Shown in pieces: positions 9,842 through 19,275 of a stretch of 64,000 nucleotides of DNA. A model generated the notes under the pieces. The model did not search any database. It saw only the letters and a list, made by a program, of their open reading frames with translations, and had not been told where the DNA came from. Source of the stretch: Kitasatospora sp. CB01950 (GTDB taxonomy: Bacteria; Actinomycetota; Actinomycetes; Streptomycetales; Streptomycetaceae); NCBI RefSeq assembly GCF_001905465.1, contig NZ_LISX01000021.1, forward strand, positions 1 to 64,000, written 5' to 3'. How positions within the stretch are numbered: the first letter of the stretch is position 1; the number at the start of each line of letters is the position of its first letter. Both the position numbers and the translations under genes were made by a program.

Positions 9842-11308
9842 TCAGCCGGTCGCGCCGCGCACCACGTTGTAGATGTTGAGCACGGCCAGCGCCAGCGGCA
9901 CCAGGGCGATCAGCATCAGGCTGTCCACCATGTCCAGGATGCGGCCCCAGAACGGGGACACCCCGGAGCGGGGGACGATCAGCGCGATCGCGGTCATGAT
10001 CGCCGCGCCGGCCGCGATGGACGCGGACAGCCACACGGTGCGCAGGTCGCCGCTGCCGCCGCCCGGAGTGGCCGCGGCCAGTGCCAGGTGCAGCGGGGTG
10101 TGCAGGGCGAGGCCGAGGATCAGCAGCGCCAGGCCGACCAGGCCGGCGATGGTGAGCGCGAACACCTGGGCGGTGTAGCGGAACAGCCGGGCGCGCAGCA
10201 TGGTCGAGACGCCGATGGTCAGGGCCAGCAGTTCGGCCCAGGTGCGGTCGCTGAAGCCGAGCACGGTGCAGGCGCCGACGATGGTGGTGGCGGCGCCGCC
10301 CACCAGGCCGACCAGCACCTCGTGGCCGCGGCGGGCCTGGGCGGCGATCCGCTCGTACTGGACGGTCTCGGCGTTGCTGTTCTCCTCGCCGTAGGCGGTG
10401 CCGCGGGTGCGGGCCTGGCCGGGGGCGCTGAAGCCGACGGGCAGTCGGGCGAAGCGGGCGGAGAGCGCGGGCAGGAAGCCGACCGCGGCGACCGAGGCGA
10501 CGCCGGTGACGGCGGCGATGTCGGTGATCGCGGTGCCGGACATCAGCACTGCGGCGAAGGTGGCCAGGGTGCCGGCCGCGGCGACGAAGGCGGCGGCGAC
10601 GAACACCGAGTCCTTCTCCGGCAGCAGGCCGACCAGCAGGACGGAGACCACCAGCACGGTGACGCAGCCGACCAGGAACTGGAGGCGTCCGGGGCCGTCG
10701 CCCGCGTTCGGGACGTCGATGATGCCGGAGCCGGCCAGCATGGCGTGCGGCAGCGCGCCGAGGCCGAGCGCGAGCGCGGCGACGTGGTCGTCGTACACCC
10801 GGGCGCGGACGGCGGAGAAGGTCACCAGCACGACGGCGGTGACGCCGGACAGGATGCCCGGCAGGCCGAACATGTTGTGCCGCAGGTCGGAGTACCACAG
10901 CGCGAACGCCAGCAGCACGAGCAGCATCGTGCCGGCGATCAGGCCGAAGGCCCGCATCAGGTCGGGGCTCCAGAACCGGCGGTCGGCCTCGACCGCGGAG
11001 GCGATGGCGTCGGCGACGTCGTCGTAGACGGCCGGCGGCAGCGACTCGGAGAACGGGCGCAGGCTCAGCAGGTCGCCGTCGCGAACCTGCTGGGCTGCCA
11101 GCGGAAGTCCGCTGTCGAGCACGGTGCCGTCCCGCCGCACCAGGTGGAACCCGGTCGGCGTCCCGTCCACCTGCGTCTGCCCGGAGAGCCGCAGCACTTC
11201 CGGGTAGATGTCGGCGAGCGGGACGTCCTCCGGCAGTGCGACGTCGATCCGGCTGTCCGGTGCCACCACGGTGACCCGGCAAAAACCGGTCGTAGCGTTG
11301 TTGCTCAC
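9842..11308 (-). CDS. eccD: Type VII secretion integral membrane protein EccD
   Basis: EccD is a core channel subunit of ESX systems. The 488-aa protein starts with a soluble ubiquitin-like (YukD) domain of about 90 residues (CRVTVVAPDSRIDVALPEDV and the FHLVRRDG segment). About eleven hydrophobic helices follow from residue 115 to the end, with one charged cytoplasmic linker around residues 300-330. Length and architecture match EccD. It is divergent from eccC and lies right next to rpsO, which marks the left edge of the ESX locus. Confidence 0.93.
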   Translation of the reverse strand: MSNNATTGFCRVTVVAPDSRIDVALPEDVPLADIYPEVLRLSGQTQVDGTPTGFHLVRRDGTVLDSGLPLAAQQVRDGDLLSLRPFSESLPPAVYDDVADAIASAVEADRRFWSPDLMRAFGLIAGTMLLVLLAFALWYSDLRHNMFGLPGILSGVTAVVLVTFSAVRARVYDDHVAALALGLGALPHAMLAGSGIIDVPNAGDGPGRLQFLVGCVTVLVVSVLLVGLLPEKDSVFVAAAFVAAAGTLATFAAVLMSGTAITDIAAVTGVASVAAVGFLPALSARFARLPVGFSAPGQARTRGTAYGEENSNAETVQYERIAAQARRGHEVLVGLVGGAATTIVGACTVLGFSDRTWAELLALTIGVSTMLRARLFRYTAQVFALTIAGLVGLALLILGLALHTPLHLALAAATPGGGSGDLRTVWLSASIAAGAAIMTAIALIVPRSGVSPFWGRILDMVDSLMLIALVPLALAVLNIYNVVRGATG

Positions 11309-11896
11309 CGGCCTTCTCCCCCTCGTTGGCTAGTCGGCAAGTCTGCAGACCACTCGTCGACGGGGTTCCGGAACTGTCACGGCCCGAACGAGAGTTGGCG
11401 CGGCGTCACCTTACCCCCTCAGGGCAAGGGTGCACTGCGGTGGGGGCGCGCACGGTGCGGAGGCGGCGTGCGGGGGTGGAGGCGGTGCGCAGGTGCGCCG
11501 AGGGTTGTGTGCTGACGGCAGGTCAGTACTCTGCGGGTGGGCGACCCCGTGGACGAACGGCTTGGCCCGCGCAGTAGGATCGGCCCCTGCGCACGGCGTA
11601 CGGGGGCGGCGATCGAGACGCGACAGCCCCGCGCGCCTGCGGTTCGGCGGAGCGGGGGCGGCGTCATCACACGGGGCGCCCTCACCGTACGTATCCAGAT
11701 GCGTGAGGGCGGATTGTGAGCGAGCGATGGGGGTGCCCCCGACCCTGTGCCCGGGGAGGGCGCACCGTTGACGACGGGGAGTCGCGCGCTGCGGCTGCCG
11801 CTGGGGGCGGGGTGGTCGCGTGAGTGAGCGAAGCGAGCTCACCATCAAGAGGCGCGTGTGTACGAAGTGCCCGCCGAGCGCCAGCGAGGTGGTCGC
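11309..11896. promoter_or_regulatory. Divergent eccD/eccC intergenic region
   Basis: A 588-bp gap that must hold promoters for both eccD and eccC; I find no convincing -10/-35 pair. Near the eccC side are two tiny possible reading frames: TTG at 11768 to TGA at 11827 (19 codons, GGGGAGG 8 nt upstream), and GTG at 11820 to TGA at 11900 (26 codons) whose stop overlaps the eccC start as ATGA. They could be leader peptides or chance. The rest shows no coding signature. Confidence 0.4.
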
Positions 11897-14800
11897 ATGA
11901 GTACGGTGACGGTGAAGCGCCCGCCACGGGCGTTCCCGCCTCCGGCGTCGGAGGAGCCGGTCGAACTGGTTCCGCCGCCGGAGCTGCCGCGGGGCGGTGG
12001 CGAGGACTGGATGATGTCGCTGCTGCCGCTGCTCGGCATGGGCGGTTCGGCAGCGTTCTTCTTCTCTCCGGGCGCACAGGGCCCGATGAAGATGATGGGT
12101 GTCCTGATGGTCGCGTCGACCGCCGCGATGGCGGTGGCGCAGATCGTCAAGGCGCGCAAGGGCGGTAGTGCGGCCACCTCGGACGAGCGCCGCGACTACC
12201 TGAAGTACCTGCAGCAGAAGCGCCGCGAGGTGCGTCGAACGGCCGAGCGTCAGCGCGGGTCGCTGCTGTTCACCCACCCGGAGCCGGACCAGCTGTGGTC
12301 GATCGTGGCCGAGGGCCGCCGGCTGTGGGAACGCAGGCCGACGGATGCGGACTTCGCGCAGATCCGGGTGGGCCTCGGCCCGTTGCAGCTGTCGACGCCG
12401 CTGGTGGCGCCGCAGACCGCCCCGATGGACGAGTTGGAGCCGCTCGCCGCGGAGGCGATGGGCACCTTCATCAAGACCCACGGCACGCTGCAGGACCTGC
12501 CGTTGGCGGTGTCGCTGCGCGCCTTCTACCACATCACGGTGTGCGGCGACCCGGACTCGGTGTACGGCAACGTGCGGGCGATGGTGGCCCAGTTGGCGAC
12601 CCTGCACTCCCCCGAGGACCTGATGATCGGGGTGGCCGCCGCGCCCGGCGCGGTGGAGGAGTGGGAGTGGGCGAAGTGGCTGCCGCACACCCAGCACCGC
12701 AAGGAGAGCGACGGCGCCGGTTCGCGTCGTCTGATCGCCGCCGGGCTGGGCGAGTTGGAGGAGCTGCTGGCCAACGAGCTGGCCGGCCGCAAGGGCTTCT
12801 CCCGTGACAGCACGCCGAGTTCGGACCAGCCGCACCTGGTGGTCATCATGGACGGCGCCTCGGTGCCGGTCGACTCGGTGATCGCCGGTCCGGAGGGCGT
12901 CCAGGGCGTCACCGTGATCGAGGTCGTCCCGGGTGACCTGGACGAGCCGAACGGCCACCTGGTGATCACCGTCGGCAAGAACGAGCTGCTGCTGGAGGCC
13001 GCCTCCGGGGCGAGTTACCCGGGCACGCCGGACACCCTGTCGAGCTGGCAGGCCGAGGCGCTGTCACGCCAGTTGGCGCCGTTCCGGGCGTCCGCGGGCG
13101 GCGACGACAGCGACCCGTCGCTGGTGTCGATGGACTTCACCGAGATGATGCACACCGGCGACCCGGGTTCCTTCGACCCGGCCCGGCACTGGCGTCCCAA
13201 GCCGATCCGGGAGAAGCTGCGCGTCCCGCTGGGCGTCGGCTCGAACGGCGAGTACGTCTGGCTGGACATCAAGGAAGCCTCGCTGGAGGGCATGGGCCCG
13301 CACGGCATGTGCGTCGGCGCGACCGGTTCCGGCAAGTCCGAGGTGCTGCGCACCATCGTGCTGGCGCTGGCGGTCACCCACTCGTCCGAGGTGCTGAACC
13401 TGGTCCTCGCGGACTTCAAGGGTGGTGCGACCTTCGCCGGTATGTCGGAGATGCCGCACACCGCGGCCGTGATCACCAACCTTGAGGGCGAAGCCACCCT
13501 GATCGACCGCATGCGCGACGCGATCGAGGGCGAGATGAACCGCCGTCAGGAGCTGCTGCGTGCGGCGGGCAACTACGCGAACATCAACGAGTACGAGCGG
13601 GCCCGTACCGCGGGCGCGCCGCTCGACCCGCTGCCCTCGCTGCTGATGATCATCGACGAGTTCTCCGAGCTGCTCACCGCGAAGCCGGACTTCATCGACC
13701 TGTTCATCCAGATCGGCCGTATCGGCCGTTCGCTCGGTATGCACATGCTGCTCGCCTCGCAGCGACTGGAGGAGGGCAAGCTCCGCGGTCTGGACACCTT
13801 CCTCTCCTACCGCCTGGGTCTGCGCACCTTCTCGGCCGCCGAGTCGCGGGCCGCGATCGGTGTGCCGGACGCCTACCACCTGCCGCCGATCCCCGGCGTG
13901 GGCTACCTCAAGTTCGGCTCCGACGTGATGGAGCGCTTCCGGGCCGCGTACGTGTCCGGCAAGTACCGTCCGCCGGGCCAGCAGCGCGCGGTCGGCGGCC
14001 GGGTGGTCACCGCCCAGGCGGTGCTGTTCACCGCCGCCGAGGTCGAGATCATCGAGCCCGAGGTGGAGGAGATCCTCCCCGACCCGACCGAGGAGGAGGA
14101 GAAGGACGACGCGCTGCTGGACACCATGCTCGACGTGTTCGTCCAGCGCATGATCGGCCAGGGCCCGCCGGCCCACCAGGTGTGGCTGCCCCCGCTGGAG
14201 GCTCCGCCGTCGGTGGACAGCCTGCTGGAGCCGCTGCTGGTCAGCCCGGAGCGCGGTCTGACCCCGGCCTCGATCCGCCAGGGCAACCTGGTCGTCCCGG
14301 TCGGCATCGTCGACAAGCCGCGCGACCAGCGCCGCGACGTGATGTATCTGGACTACGCGGGTGCGGCCGGTCACGGCATGATCGTCGGCGGTCCGCGGTC
14401 CGGAAAGTCGACCATGGTGCGCACCATCGTGGCGGGCTTCTCGGTCACCCACACTCCGGTGGAGACGCAGTTCTACCTGCTCGACTTCGGCGGTGGCGGT
14501 TTCGGCTCCTTGGCCGACCTGCCGCACGTCGGCGGCGTCGCGGGCCGACTGGACGTCGAGAAGGTCCGCCGCATGGTCAGCGAGGTGCACGGGGTGCTCA
14601 ACCGCCGCGAGGAGCTGTTCCGCTCCTCCGGCATCGACACCATCACCACCTACCGCACCCGTCGGGCCAACGGGCAGCTGCCGGACGAGCAGTTCGGCGA
14701 CGTCTTCCTGTTCATCGACGGCTGGCTGACCTTCAAGCAGGAGTTCGAGGTCCTGGAGCCGGTCATCGCCGACATCGCGCTGCGCGGTCTCGGCTACGGC

Positions 14801-15856
14801 GTCCACGTGGTGATCACCGCGGCCCGGTACGCCGAGGTCCGACCGGCGCTGAAGGACCAGCTGCAGAACCGTGTCGAGCTCAAGCTCGGTGACTCCATGG
14901 AGTCGGAGATCGGCCGCAAGGCCGCCGCGAACGTGCCGGCGATCCCGGGTCGTGGTCTGACCCACGAGCAGCTGCACTTCCTGTCCGGTCTGCCGCGCAT
15001 CGACGGTGCCAGCTCCACCGAGGACCTGGTCGACGGCGTCGCCGACATGATCGCCCAGATCAACGCGGCGTGGACCGGCCCGCGCGCGCCCCAGGTGCGC
15101 ATGCTGCCGCCGGTGCTCGACGGCAACTCGCTGCCCAAGGGCTTCGAGCACCCCGAGCTGGGTATCGCGTTCGGTGTCGACGAGGTCGAGCTGGCGCCGG
15201 TGTTCATCAACTTCGACACCGACCCGCTGTTCGTCGTCTTCGGCGAGAGCGAGTCCGGCAAGTCGGCGATGCTGCGCATGCTGATCAAGCAGATCACCGA
15301 GCGGTACACCCCGGACCAGGCCGGCATCGTGGTCGGTGACTTCCGCCGCTCGCTGCTGGGCGTCGTCCCGCCGGAGTACCTGGTGGAGTACGCGGCCGCC
15401 GCGCCCGCCATGTCGGCGATCGTGGAGATGCTGCGCGGCGCCTGCGGGCGTCGTCTGCCCGGTCCGGACGTCACGCCGGAGCAGCTGCGCAACCGCAGCT
15501 GGTACACCGGCAAGGACATGTTCGTGATCGTGGACGACTACGAGCTGGTCGCCACCCAGTCGGGCAACCCGATGGCGCCGCTGGCGGAGTTCCTGCCGTT
15601 CGCGCGCGACATCGGTCTGCGTCTGATCATCGCCCGTAACGCGGGTGGCGCCGGCCGCTCGCTGTTCGAGCCGGTGATGCAGCGCATGCGCGAGCTGGGC
15701 GGCCAGGGTCTGGTCATGTCCGGTGACAAGGGCGAGGGCGCGCTGCTGGGCACGGTCAAGCCGCAGCCGCAGCCGCCGGGCCGTGGTGTGTTCGTCTCCC
15801 GCCGCATTCAGGCGGGCCAGACGGTGCAGACGGGTTGGCTGCCGATCCAGCAGTAG
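11897..15856 (+). CDS. eccC: Type VII secretion ATPase EccC (FtsK/SpoIIIE family)
   Basis: EccC is the motor of ESX secretion and recognises WXG100 substrates. The 1319-aa protein has an N-terminal segment with two hydrophobic helices (about 45-90), a stalk domain, then three FtsK-like ATPase domains. Their P-loops are GATGSGKSE near residue 474, GGPRSGKST near 831 and GESESGKSA near 1116. Walker B-like LLMIIDEF and VFLFIDGW are visible in the first two. This is the single-chain (fused CaCb) form. I choose the ATG at 11897 (MSTVTVKRPPRAFPPP), with GAGGTGG 6 nt upstream; a GTG at 11858 would add 13 atypical residues. Confidence 0.97.
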   Translation: MSTVTVKRPPRAFPPPASEEPVELVPPPELPRGGGEDWMMSLLPLLGMGGSAAFFFSPGAQGPMKMMGVLMVASTAAMAVAQIVKARKGGSAATSDERRDYLKYLQQKRREVRRTAERQRGSLLFTHPEPDQLWSIVAEGRRLWERRPTDADFAQIRVGLGPLQLSTPLVAPQTAPMDELEPLAAEAMGTFIKTHGTLQDLPLAVSLRAFYHITVCGDPDSVYGNVRAMVAQLATLHSPEDLMIGVAAAPGAVEEWEWAKWLPHTQHRKESDGAGSRRLIAAGLGELEELLANELAGRKGFSRDSTPSSDQPHLVVIMDGASVPVDSVIAGPEGVQGVTVIEVVPGDLDEPNGHLVITVGKNELLLEAASGASYPGTPDTLSSWQAEALSRQLAPFRASAGGDDSDPSLVSMDFTEMMHTGDPGSFDPARHWRPKPIREKLRVPLGVGSNGEYVWLDIKEASLEGMGPHGMCVGATGSGKSEVLRTIVLALAVTHSSEVLNLVLADFKGGATFAGMSEMPHTAAVITNLEGEATLIDRMRDAIEGEMNRRQELLRAAGNYANINEYERARTAGAPLDPLPSLLMIIDEFSELLTAKPDFIDLFIQIGRIGRSLGMHMLLASQRLEEGKLRGLDTFLSYRLGLRTFSAAESRAAIGVPDAYHLPPIPGVGYLKFGSDVMERFRAAYVSGKYRPPGQQRAVGGRVVTAQAVLFTAAEVEIIEPEVEEILPDPTEEEEKDDALLDTMLDVFVQRMIGQGPPAHQVWLPPLEAPPSVDSLLEPLLVSPERGLTPASIRQGNLVVPVGIVDKPRDQRRDVMYLDYAGAAGHGMIVGGPRSGKSTMVRTIVAGFSVTHTPVETQFYLLDFGGGGFGSLADLPHVGGVAGRLDVEKVRRMVSEVHGVLNRREELFRSSGIDTITTYRTRRANGQLPDEQFGDVFLFIDGWLTFKQEFEVLEPVIADIALRGLGYGVHVVITAARYAEVRPALKDQLQNRVELKLGDSMESEIGRKAAANVPAIPGRGLTHEQLHFLSGLPRIDGASSTEDLVDGVADMIAQINAAWTGPRAPQVRMLPPVLDGNSLPKGFEHPELGIAFGVDEVELAPVFINFDTDPLFVVFGESESGKSAMLRMLIKQITERYTPDQAGIVVGDFRRSLLGVVPPEYLVEYAAAAPAMSAIVEMLRGACGRRLPGPDVTPEQLRNRSWYTGKDMFVIVDDYELVATQSGNPMAPLAEFLPFARDIGLRLIIARNAGGAGRSLFEPVMQRMRELGGQGLVMSGDKGEGALLGTVKPQPQPPGRGVFVSRRIQAGQTVQTGWLPIQQ

Positions 15857-15889
15857 CCGTGGGGCGGACGTCACGCACCGTGACCGATG

Positions 15890-15917
15890 GGGCCGGGTTC
15901 CGAAAGGGATCCGGCCC
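15890..15917 (+). terminator. Terminator after eccC
   Basis: A 12-bp stem (15890-15901 with 15906-15917, two G-U pairs) closed by a GAAA tetraloop and followed by TTC, 34 nt after the eccC stop codon. Confidence 0.8.
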
Positions 15918-15945
15918 TTCGGCATCCCGGACCCCGAACGGTGTC

Positions 15946-15955
15946 ATAACGTTAT
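15946..15955. promoter_or_regulatory. ATAACGTTAT palindrome
   Basis: A perfect 10-bp AT-rich palindrome in an otherwise GC-rich genome, about 370 bp upstream of the permease. It could be an operator half or full site; no regulator can be named from sequence. Confidence 0.3.
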
Positions 15956-16327
15956 CTTCTGACTTTTGGCCGTCTCCTTCGGTTCCCGTACCTCGAAGGC
16001 CGGGCGGCCTTGGTTTTCGGGCCATCGATCGTTCCGGCACAGCGCCTTTGAATCGGAGTTGCGCAGATCACTTCACCTTCGATTCAAGCGCAGTTCACCG
16101 GAGTTGACACCACCGAAACATGCGCCCGACCGACCGCGGGGCTGTGTTCCGCAGGAAAAGCTTGGTTTCCGCAACGGATTCCGCAGCCGATCGCGCGTTG
16201 ACGACGCCTTTTCCCCCAGGCAACCTGGCGCATCAGGGAGCGAAGCAGAACCAGACCCGCGAGAACGTGTTTCGGAGGCGATACCGCTCCCACCCCCATC
16301 ACCGCCGTACAGCCGATCGGATGCCCC

Positions 16328-17737
16328 ATGACCGACACGCTTCCTCCGCAGGCAGCCGCCCCCGCCACGGGGACCGCCACTGGCGCGGACGCCCCGAAGA
16401 AGCTCGCCCGATCGCTCGGCGTCGTGGGCGGCACGCTCCTCACGCTCTCCTGCGTGACTCCGGCGTCCTCACTCTTCGTGCTCGTCCCCGAGCTGTTCAA
16501 GGGCCTCGGCACCTTCACCCTGATGGCGATCGTCATCGGCACGGTGATCTGCATCGCGGTGGCGTTCTGCTACTCCGAGCTCGGCACCCTGGTGCCCTCG
16601 GCCGGCGGCGAGTACGCGATGGTCGGCACGCTGGCGGGCAAGTTCGCGGGCTGGCTGGTCTTCATCCAGTCGCTGATCGTGGTGATGATCGTCCCGTCGA
16701 TCATCGCGATGGGAACCGCCGAGTACCTCGAACCGATCATCCACGTCGACCCGATGATCGCCGGCGCCGTGGTGATGATCGCGGCCACCGTCGCGGGTCT
16801 GCTGGACCTGCGGGCCAACGCCTGGATCACCGGCGTCTTCCTGGTGCTGGAGGTCATCGCCTGCGCGGTCGTCTCCTTCCTCGGCTTCACCCACACCGAG
16901 CGCGGCGCGGACACCATGCTGCACGGCACCGTGGCCGACGCCGCCGGCGCCACCTCCGGCGTGGGCCTCGGCGCGATCCTGGCCCTGATGGGCACCGCGC
17001 TCTTCGTCACCCAGGGCTTCTCCACCGCGATCTACCTCTCCGAGGAGCTGGAGAACCCGCGCAAGAACGTCGCCCGCACCGTGCTGTGGACGCTGGGCCT
17101 GTCGGTCGCCATCATCGTGATCCCGGTCGCCGCCATCACCATGGGCGCCCCGGACCTGACCGCGCTGACCGAGGGCAACATCTCGCAGCTGGTGATCGGC
17201 TGGAGCAACAGCGGCGTCGGCACCTTCATCAGCCTCTGCATCGCGCTGGCCATCATCAACGCCGGCATCGTGATGGTCATCCAGAACTCCCGGGTGCTGT
17301 TCGCCTCCGGCCGCGACAAGGCCTGGCCCGAGCCGGTCAACAACGCCTTCGGCACCCTCAACAAGTTCAGCGCCCCGTGGGTCTCCACCCTGGCGGTCGG
17401 CATCCCCGGCGCGGTGCTCTGCTTCGTGCCGCAGACCCTGCTGATCGACATCACCGGTGTCGCGGTCGCCGCGCTGTACCTGCTGGTCGCCGTCGGCGCG
17501 CTGTTCTCCCGCCGCGGCCACCACAAGCACGCCCCGGCCTGGCGCCAGCCGCTCTGGCCCGCGCTGCCGGTCCTGGTGATCGTGGCGCTCTGCTTCACCC
17601 TCTTCAAGCTGGCCGGCCCCGGCCTCTGGTGGACCCTCGGCATCACCGCCGCCGCCAGCCTGTACTGGCTCGTCTACCTGCGCCCCCGCCAGGAGACCCG
17701 CTGGGTGATCACCCTCCCCGAGGACGAGCGGGTCTGA
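16328..17737 (+). CDS. APC superfamily amino acid permease
   Basis: A 469-aa polytopic membrane protein with about 12 hydrophobic helices and APC-family landmarks: SLGVVGGTLLTLSCVTPASS in the first helix, YSELGTLVPSAGGEYAMV at helices 2-3 and YLSEELENPRKN in the middle. It should import or exchange an amino acid or amine by proton symport; the substrate cannot be read from sequence. The ribosome site is weak. The gene splits the type VII locus between eccC and mycP, and nothing in the protein ties it to secretion. Confidence 0.88.
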   Translation: MTDTLPPQAAAPATGTATGADAPKKLARSLGVVGGTLLTLSCVTPASSLFVLVPELFKGLGTFTLMAIVIGTVICIAVAFCYSELGTLVPSAGGEYAMVGTLAGKFAGWLVFIQSLIVVMIVPSIIAMGTAEYLEPIIHVDPMIAGAVVMIAATVAGLLDLRANAWITGVFLVLEVIACAVVSFLGFTHTERGADTMLHGTVADAAGATSGVGLGAILALMGTALFVTQGFSTAIYLSEELENPRKNVARTVLWTLGLSVAIIVIPVAAITMGAPDLTALTEGNISQLVIGWSNSGVGTFISLCIALAIINAGIVMVIQNSRVLFASGRDKAWPEPVNNAFGTLNKFSAPWVSTLAVGIPGAVLCFVPQTLLIDITGVAVAALYLLVAVGALFSRRGHHKHAPAWRQPLWPALPVLVIVALCFTLFKLAGPGLWWTLGITAAASLYWLVYLRPRQETRWVITLPEDERV

Positions 17738-17760
17738 CCCCCCTGCAGTCCGCTCCCTCC

Positions 17761-17794
17761 CGGCCCCGTCGGTTCCCCGAAACCGACGGGGCCG
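17761..17794. terminator. Bidirectional terminator
   Basis: A perfect 14-bp stem (17761-17774 with 17781-17794) with a 6-nt loop. It lies between the convergent permease (+) and mycP (-) genes and can serve both. Confidence 0.85.
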
Positions 17795-17836
17795 ACCCCT
17801 TTCCAGGAGCCGGCCCCGCGCGGTGTCCACAGGCCG

Positions 17837-19162
17837 TCAGGGGCGGCGGCGACGCCCCATGTCACGGGTGACGATCGCGCCGCCGGCCAGGCCCGCCACC
17901 AGCAGGCCGCCGGCGCCGAGCACGAAGGTGGCGGTCCTCCGGTCCCGGTCGGCCTGGGTCTCCGCGATGCCGAGCGGCTGCGCGATCAGCGGAGCGGCGT
18001 CCAGCTTGGTCGGCGCGTCGGGGTGCGGGGTGGCCTCGGGCACGCCTTCGAAGTTGACCGCCTTGACCGGGTCGACGACGCCCCAGCCGATCCACTTGTT
18101 GGGGCCGTGCTCGGTGCGCTGGGCGGTCTGCTCGATCACGGTACGGATCTGCTTGGCGGTCCAGTCCGTGTGCTGGCCCTTGAGCACCGCGGCCAGGCCG
18201 GCGACGTAGGGCGCGGAGAAGCTGGTGCCGTTGTCGGTGCACTGGCCGCCCCCGGGGACGGTGGAGAGCATGTCGACACCCGGCGCGACCACGTCGACGA
18301 AGTCGCCGTACTGCGAGAACGGAGCCCGCTCGTTGTTGCGGTCGGACGCGCCCACGGCCAGCACGGTGTCGTACTTGGCCGGGTAGGTGGGGCCCTCGGC
18401 GCCGTCGTTGCCGGACGACGCGACCACCACGATCTGCCTGGACTCGGCCTTGTTCAGCACCGCCTGCAGCTGCGTGTCCTCGGCGAACGCCGGTGCGTCG
18501 GCGGGCTTGGTGGCATCCACCTCGACCCGGACGTCCTGCGAGATGTTGATGACGTCGACCTTCGCGTCGATCGCCGCGTTGATGGCATCGATCAGCGTCT
18601 TGACGCTGCCGTGGCCCTCCGCGTCGTTCTGCCGGATCGAGAGGATCGTGGCGTCCTTGGCCAGGCCGACGAAGCCGACCTTGTCCTTCTGCGCGGCCCC
18701 GATGATGCCCGCCACCTTGGTGCCGTGCCCGACCGGATCGGTCCGGCTGTCGCCCTCCGGCTTCTTCTGGTCGGCCGGCGTCGAGGAGCCGAGCAGGTCC
18801 GGCCCCGCGATCACCTTGCCCGGGGCGCTCAGCTGCTGGTTGACGACGTCCACGCCGGTGTCGATCACTGCGACCTTGACCCCGGCCCCGGTGTGCGGGT
18901 TCTTGGAGTTGGTCCCCCACAGCTCGTCCAGGAAGACCCGCTGGAGGGCCCAGGGCTTGGCCTCGACGTCCTTCGAGGGGAAGGTGCAGTCACCGGCCGC
19001 CGCGATGACCGGCCGAGCCCGGTGCTTGTCCCCCTCCGAGGCTGTGGGTGACGGCTCGGCGAAAGCGGGTCCGGCGGCGGTAGTGCCGACCACACCGAGC
19101 ACCAGCAGCACCGCGCCGGCCCGGCGCAACGATCCTGACGACACCTGAACTCCACCCCTCAT
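17837..19162 (-). CDS. mycP: Type VII secretion-associated serine protease mycosin
   Basis: MycP is a membrane-anchored subtilisin (S8) that caps and processes substrates of ESX channels. The 441-aa protein has a signal peptide (about 1-35). The catalytic triad is Asp101 in VAVIDTGVD, His146 in VGHGTKVAGI and Ser314 in NGTSFSAPYVAGL, with oxyanion Asn252. A C-terminal TM helix (about 410-430) ends in an Arg-rich tail. The ATG at 19160-19162 is used; a GTG at 19142-19144 with GGAG 5 nt upstream is an alternative. Frames open further upstream look non-coding. It follows esxA past a terminator hairpin. Confidence 0.94.
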   Translation of the reverse strand: MRGGVQVSSGSLRRAGAVLLVLGVVGTTAAGPAFAEPSPTASEGDKHRARPVIAAAGDCTFPSKDVEAKPWALQRVFLDELWGTNSKNPHTGAGVKVAVIDTGVDVVNQQLSAPGKVIAGPDLLGSSTPADQKKPEGDSRTDPVGHGTKVAGIIGAAQKDKVGFVGLAKDATILSIRQNDAEGHGSVKTLIDAINAAIDAKVDVINISQDVRVEVDATKPADAPAFAEDTQLQAVLNKAESRQIVVVASSGNDGAEGPTYPAKYDTVLAVGASDRNNERAPFSQYGDFVDVVAPGVDMLSTVPGGGQCTDNGTSFSAPYVAGLAAVLKGQHTDWTAKQIRTVIEQTAQRTEHGPNKWIGWGVVDPVKAVNFEGVPEATPHPDAPTKLDAAPLIAQPLGIAETQADRDRRTATFVLGAGGLLVAGLAGGAIVTRDMGRRRRP

Positions 19163-19203
19163 TGCATCCACCCGTGTTCGGCGCGTGCCCCGTGCAACGC
19201 GCG

Positions 19204-19235
19204 AAGGGCGGGCGCCCCGTGGGACGCCCGCCCTT
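19204..19235 (-). terminator. Terminator between esxA and mycP
   Basis: A perfect 11-bp stem (19204-19214 with 19225-19235) and a 10-nt loop, 40 nt after the esxA stop codon. It probably keeps substrate expression well above that of mycP. Confidence 0.75.
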
Positions 19236-19275
19236 GAGAAGTGCGCTGGTCGCGCAGAGTCCCCGAGTGGGAGAC

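Larger units (their letters stand above)
15857..16327. other. Lower-GC gap between eccC and permease
   Basis: Apart from the eccC terminator (15890-15917), this 471-bp stretch shows no gene. Its GC content falls noticeably between about 15940 and 16250. It holds a perfect 10-bp palindrome (15946-15955) and a TTGACA at 16104-16109 without a matching -10. It is probably the promoter and leader region of the permease gene. Confidence 0.5.

Noticed and set aside
11824..12168. 114-codon frame overlapping the start of eccC
   Set aside because: It is out of frame with the well-supported eccC coding sequence and has no conserved content.
16104..16132. TTGACA as a promoter for the permease
   Set aside because: No -10-like hexamer is found 16-18 nt downstream, so the match is probably chance.
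15966..16331. 121-codon plus-strand frame before the permease
   Set aside because: It lacks streptomycete codon bias and any motif, and ends inside the permease start.
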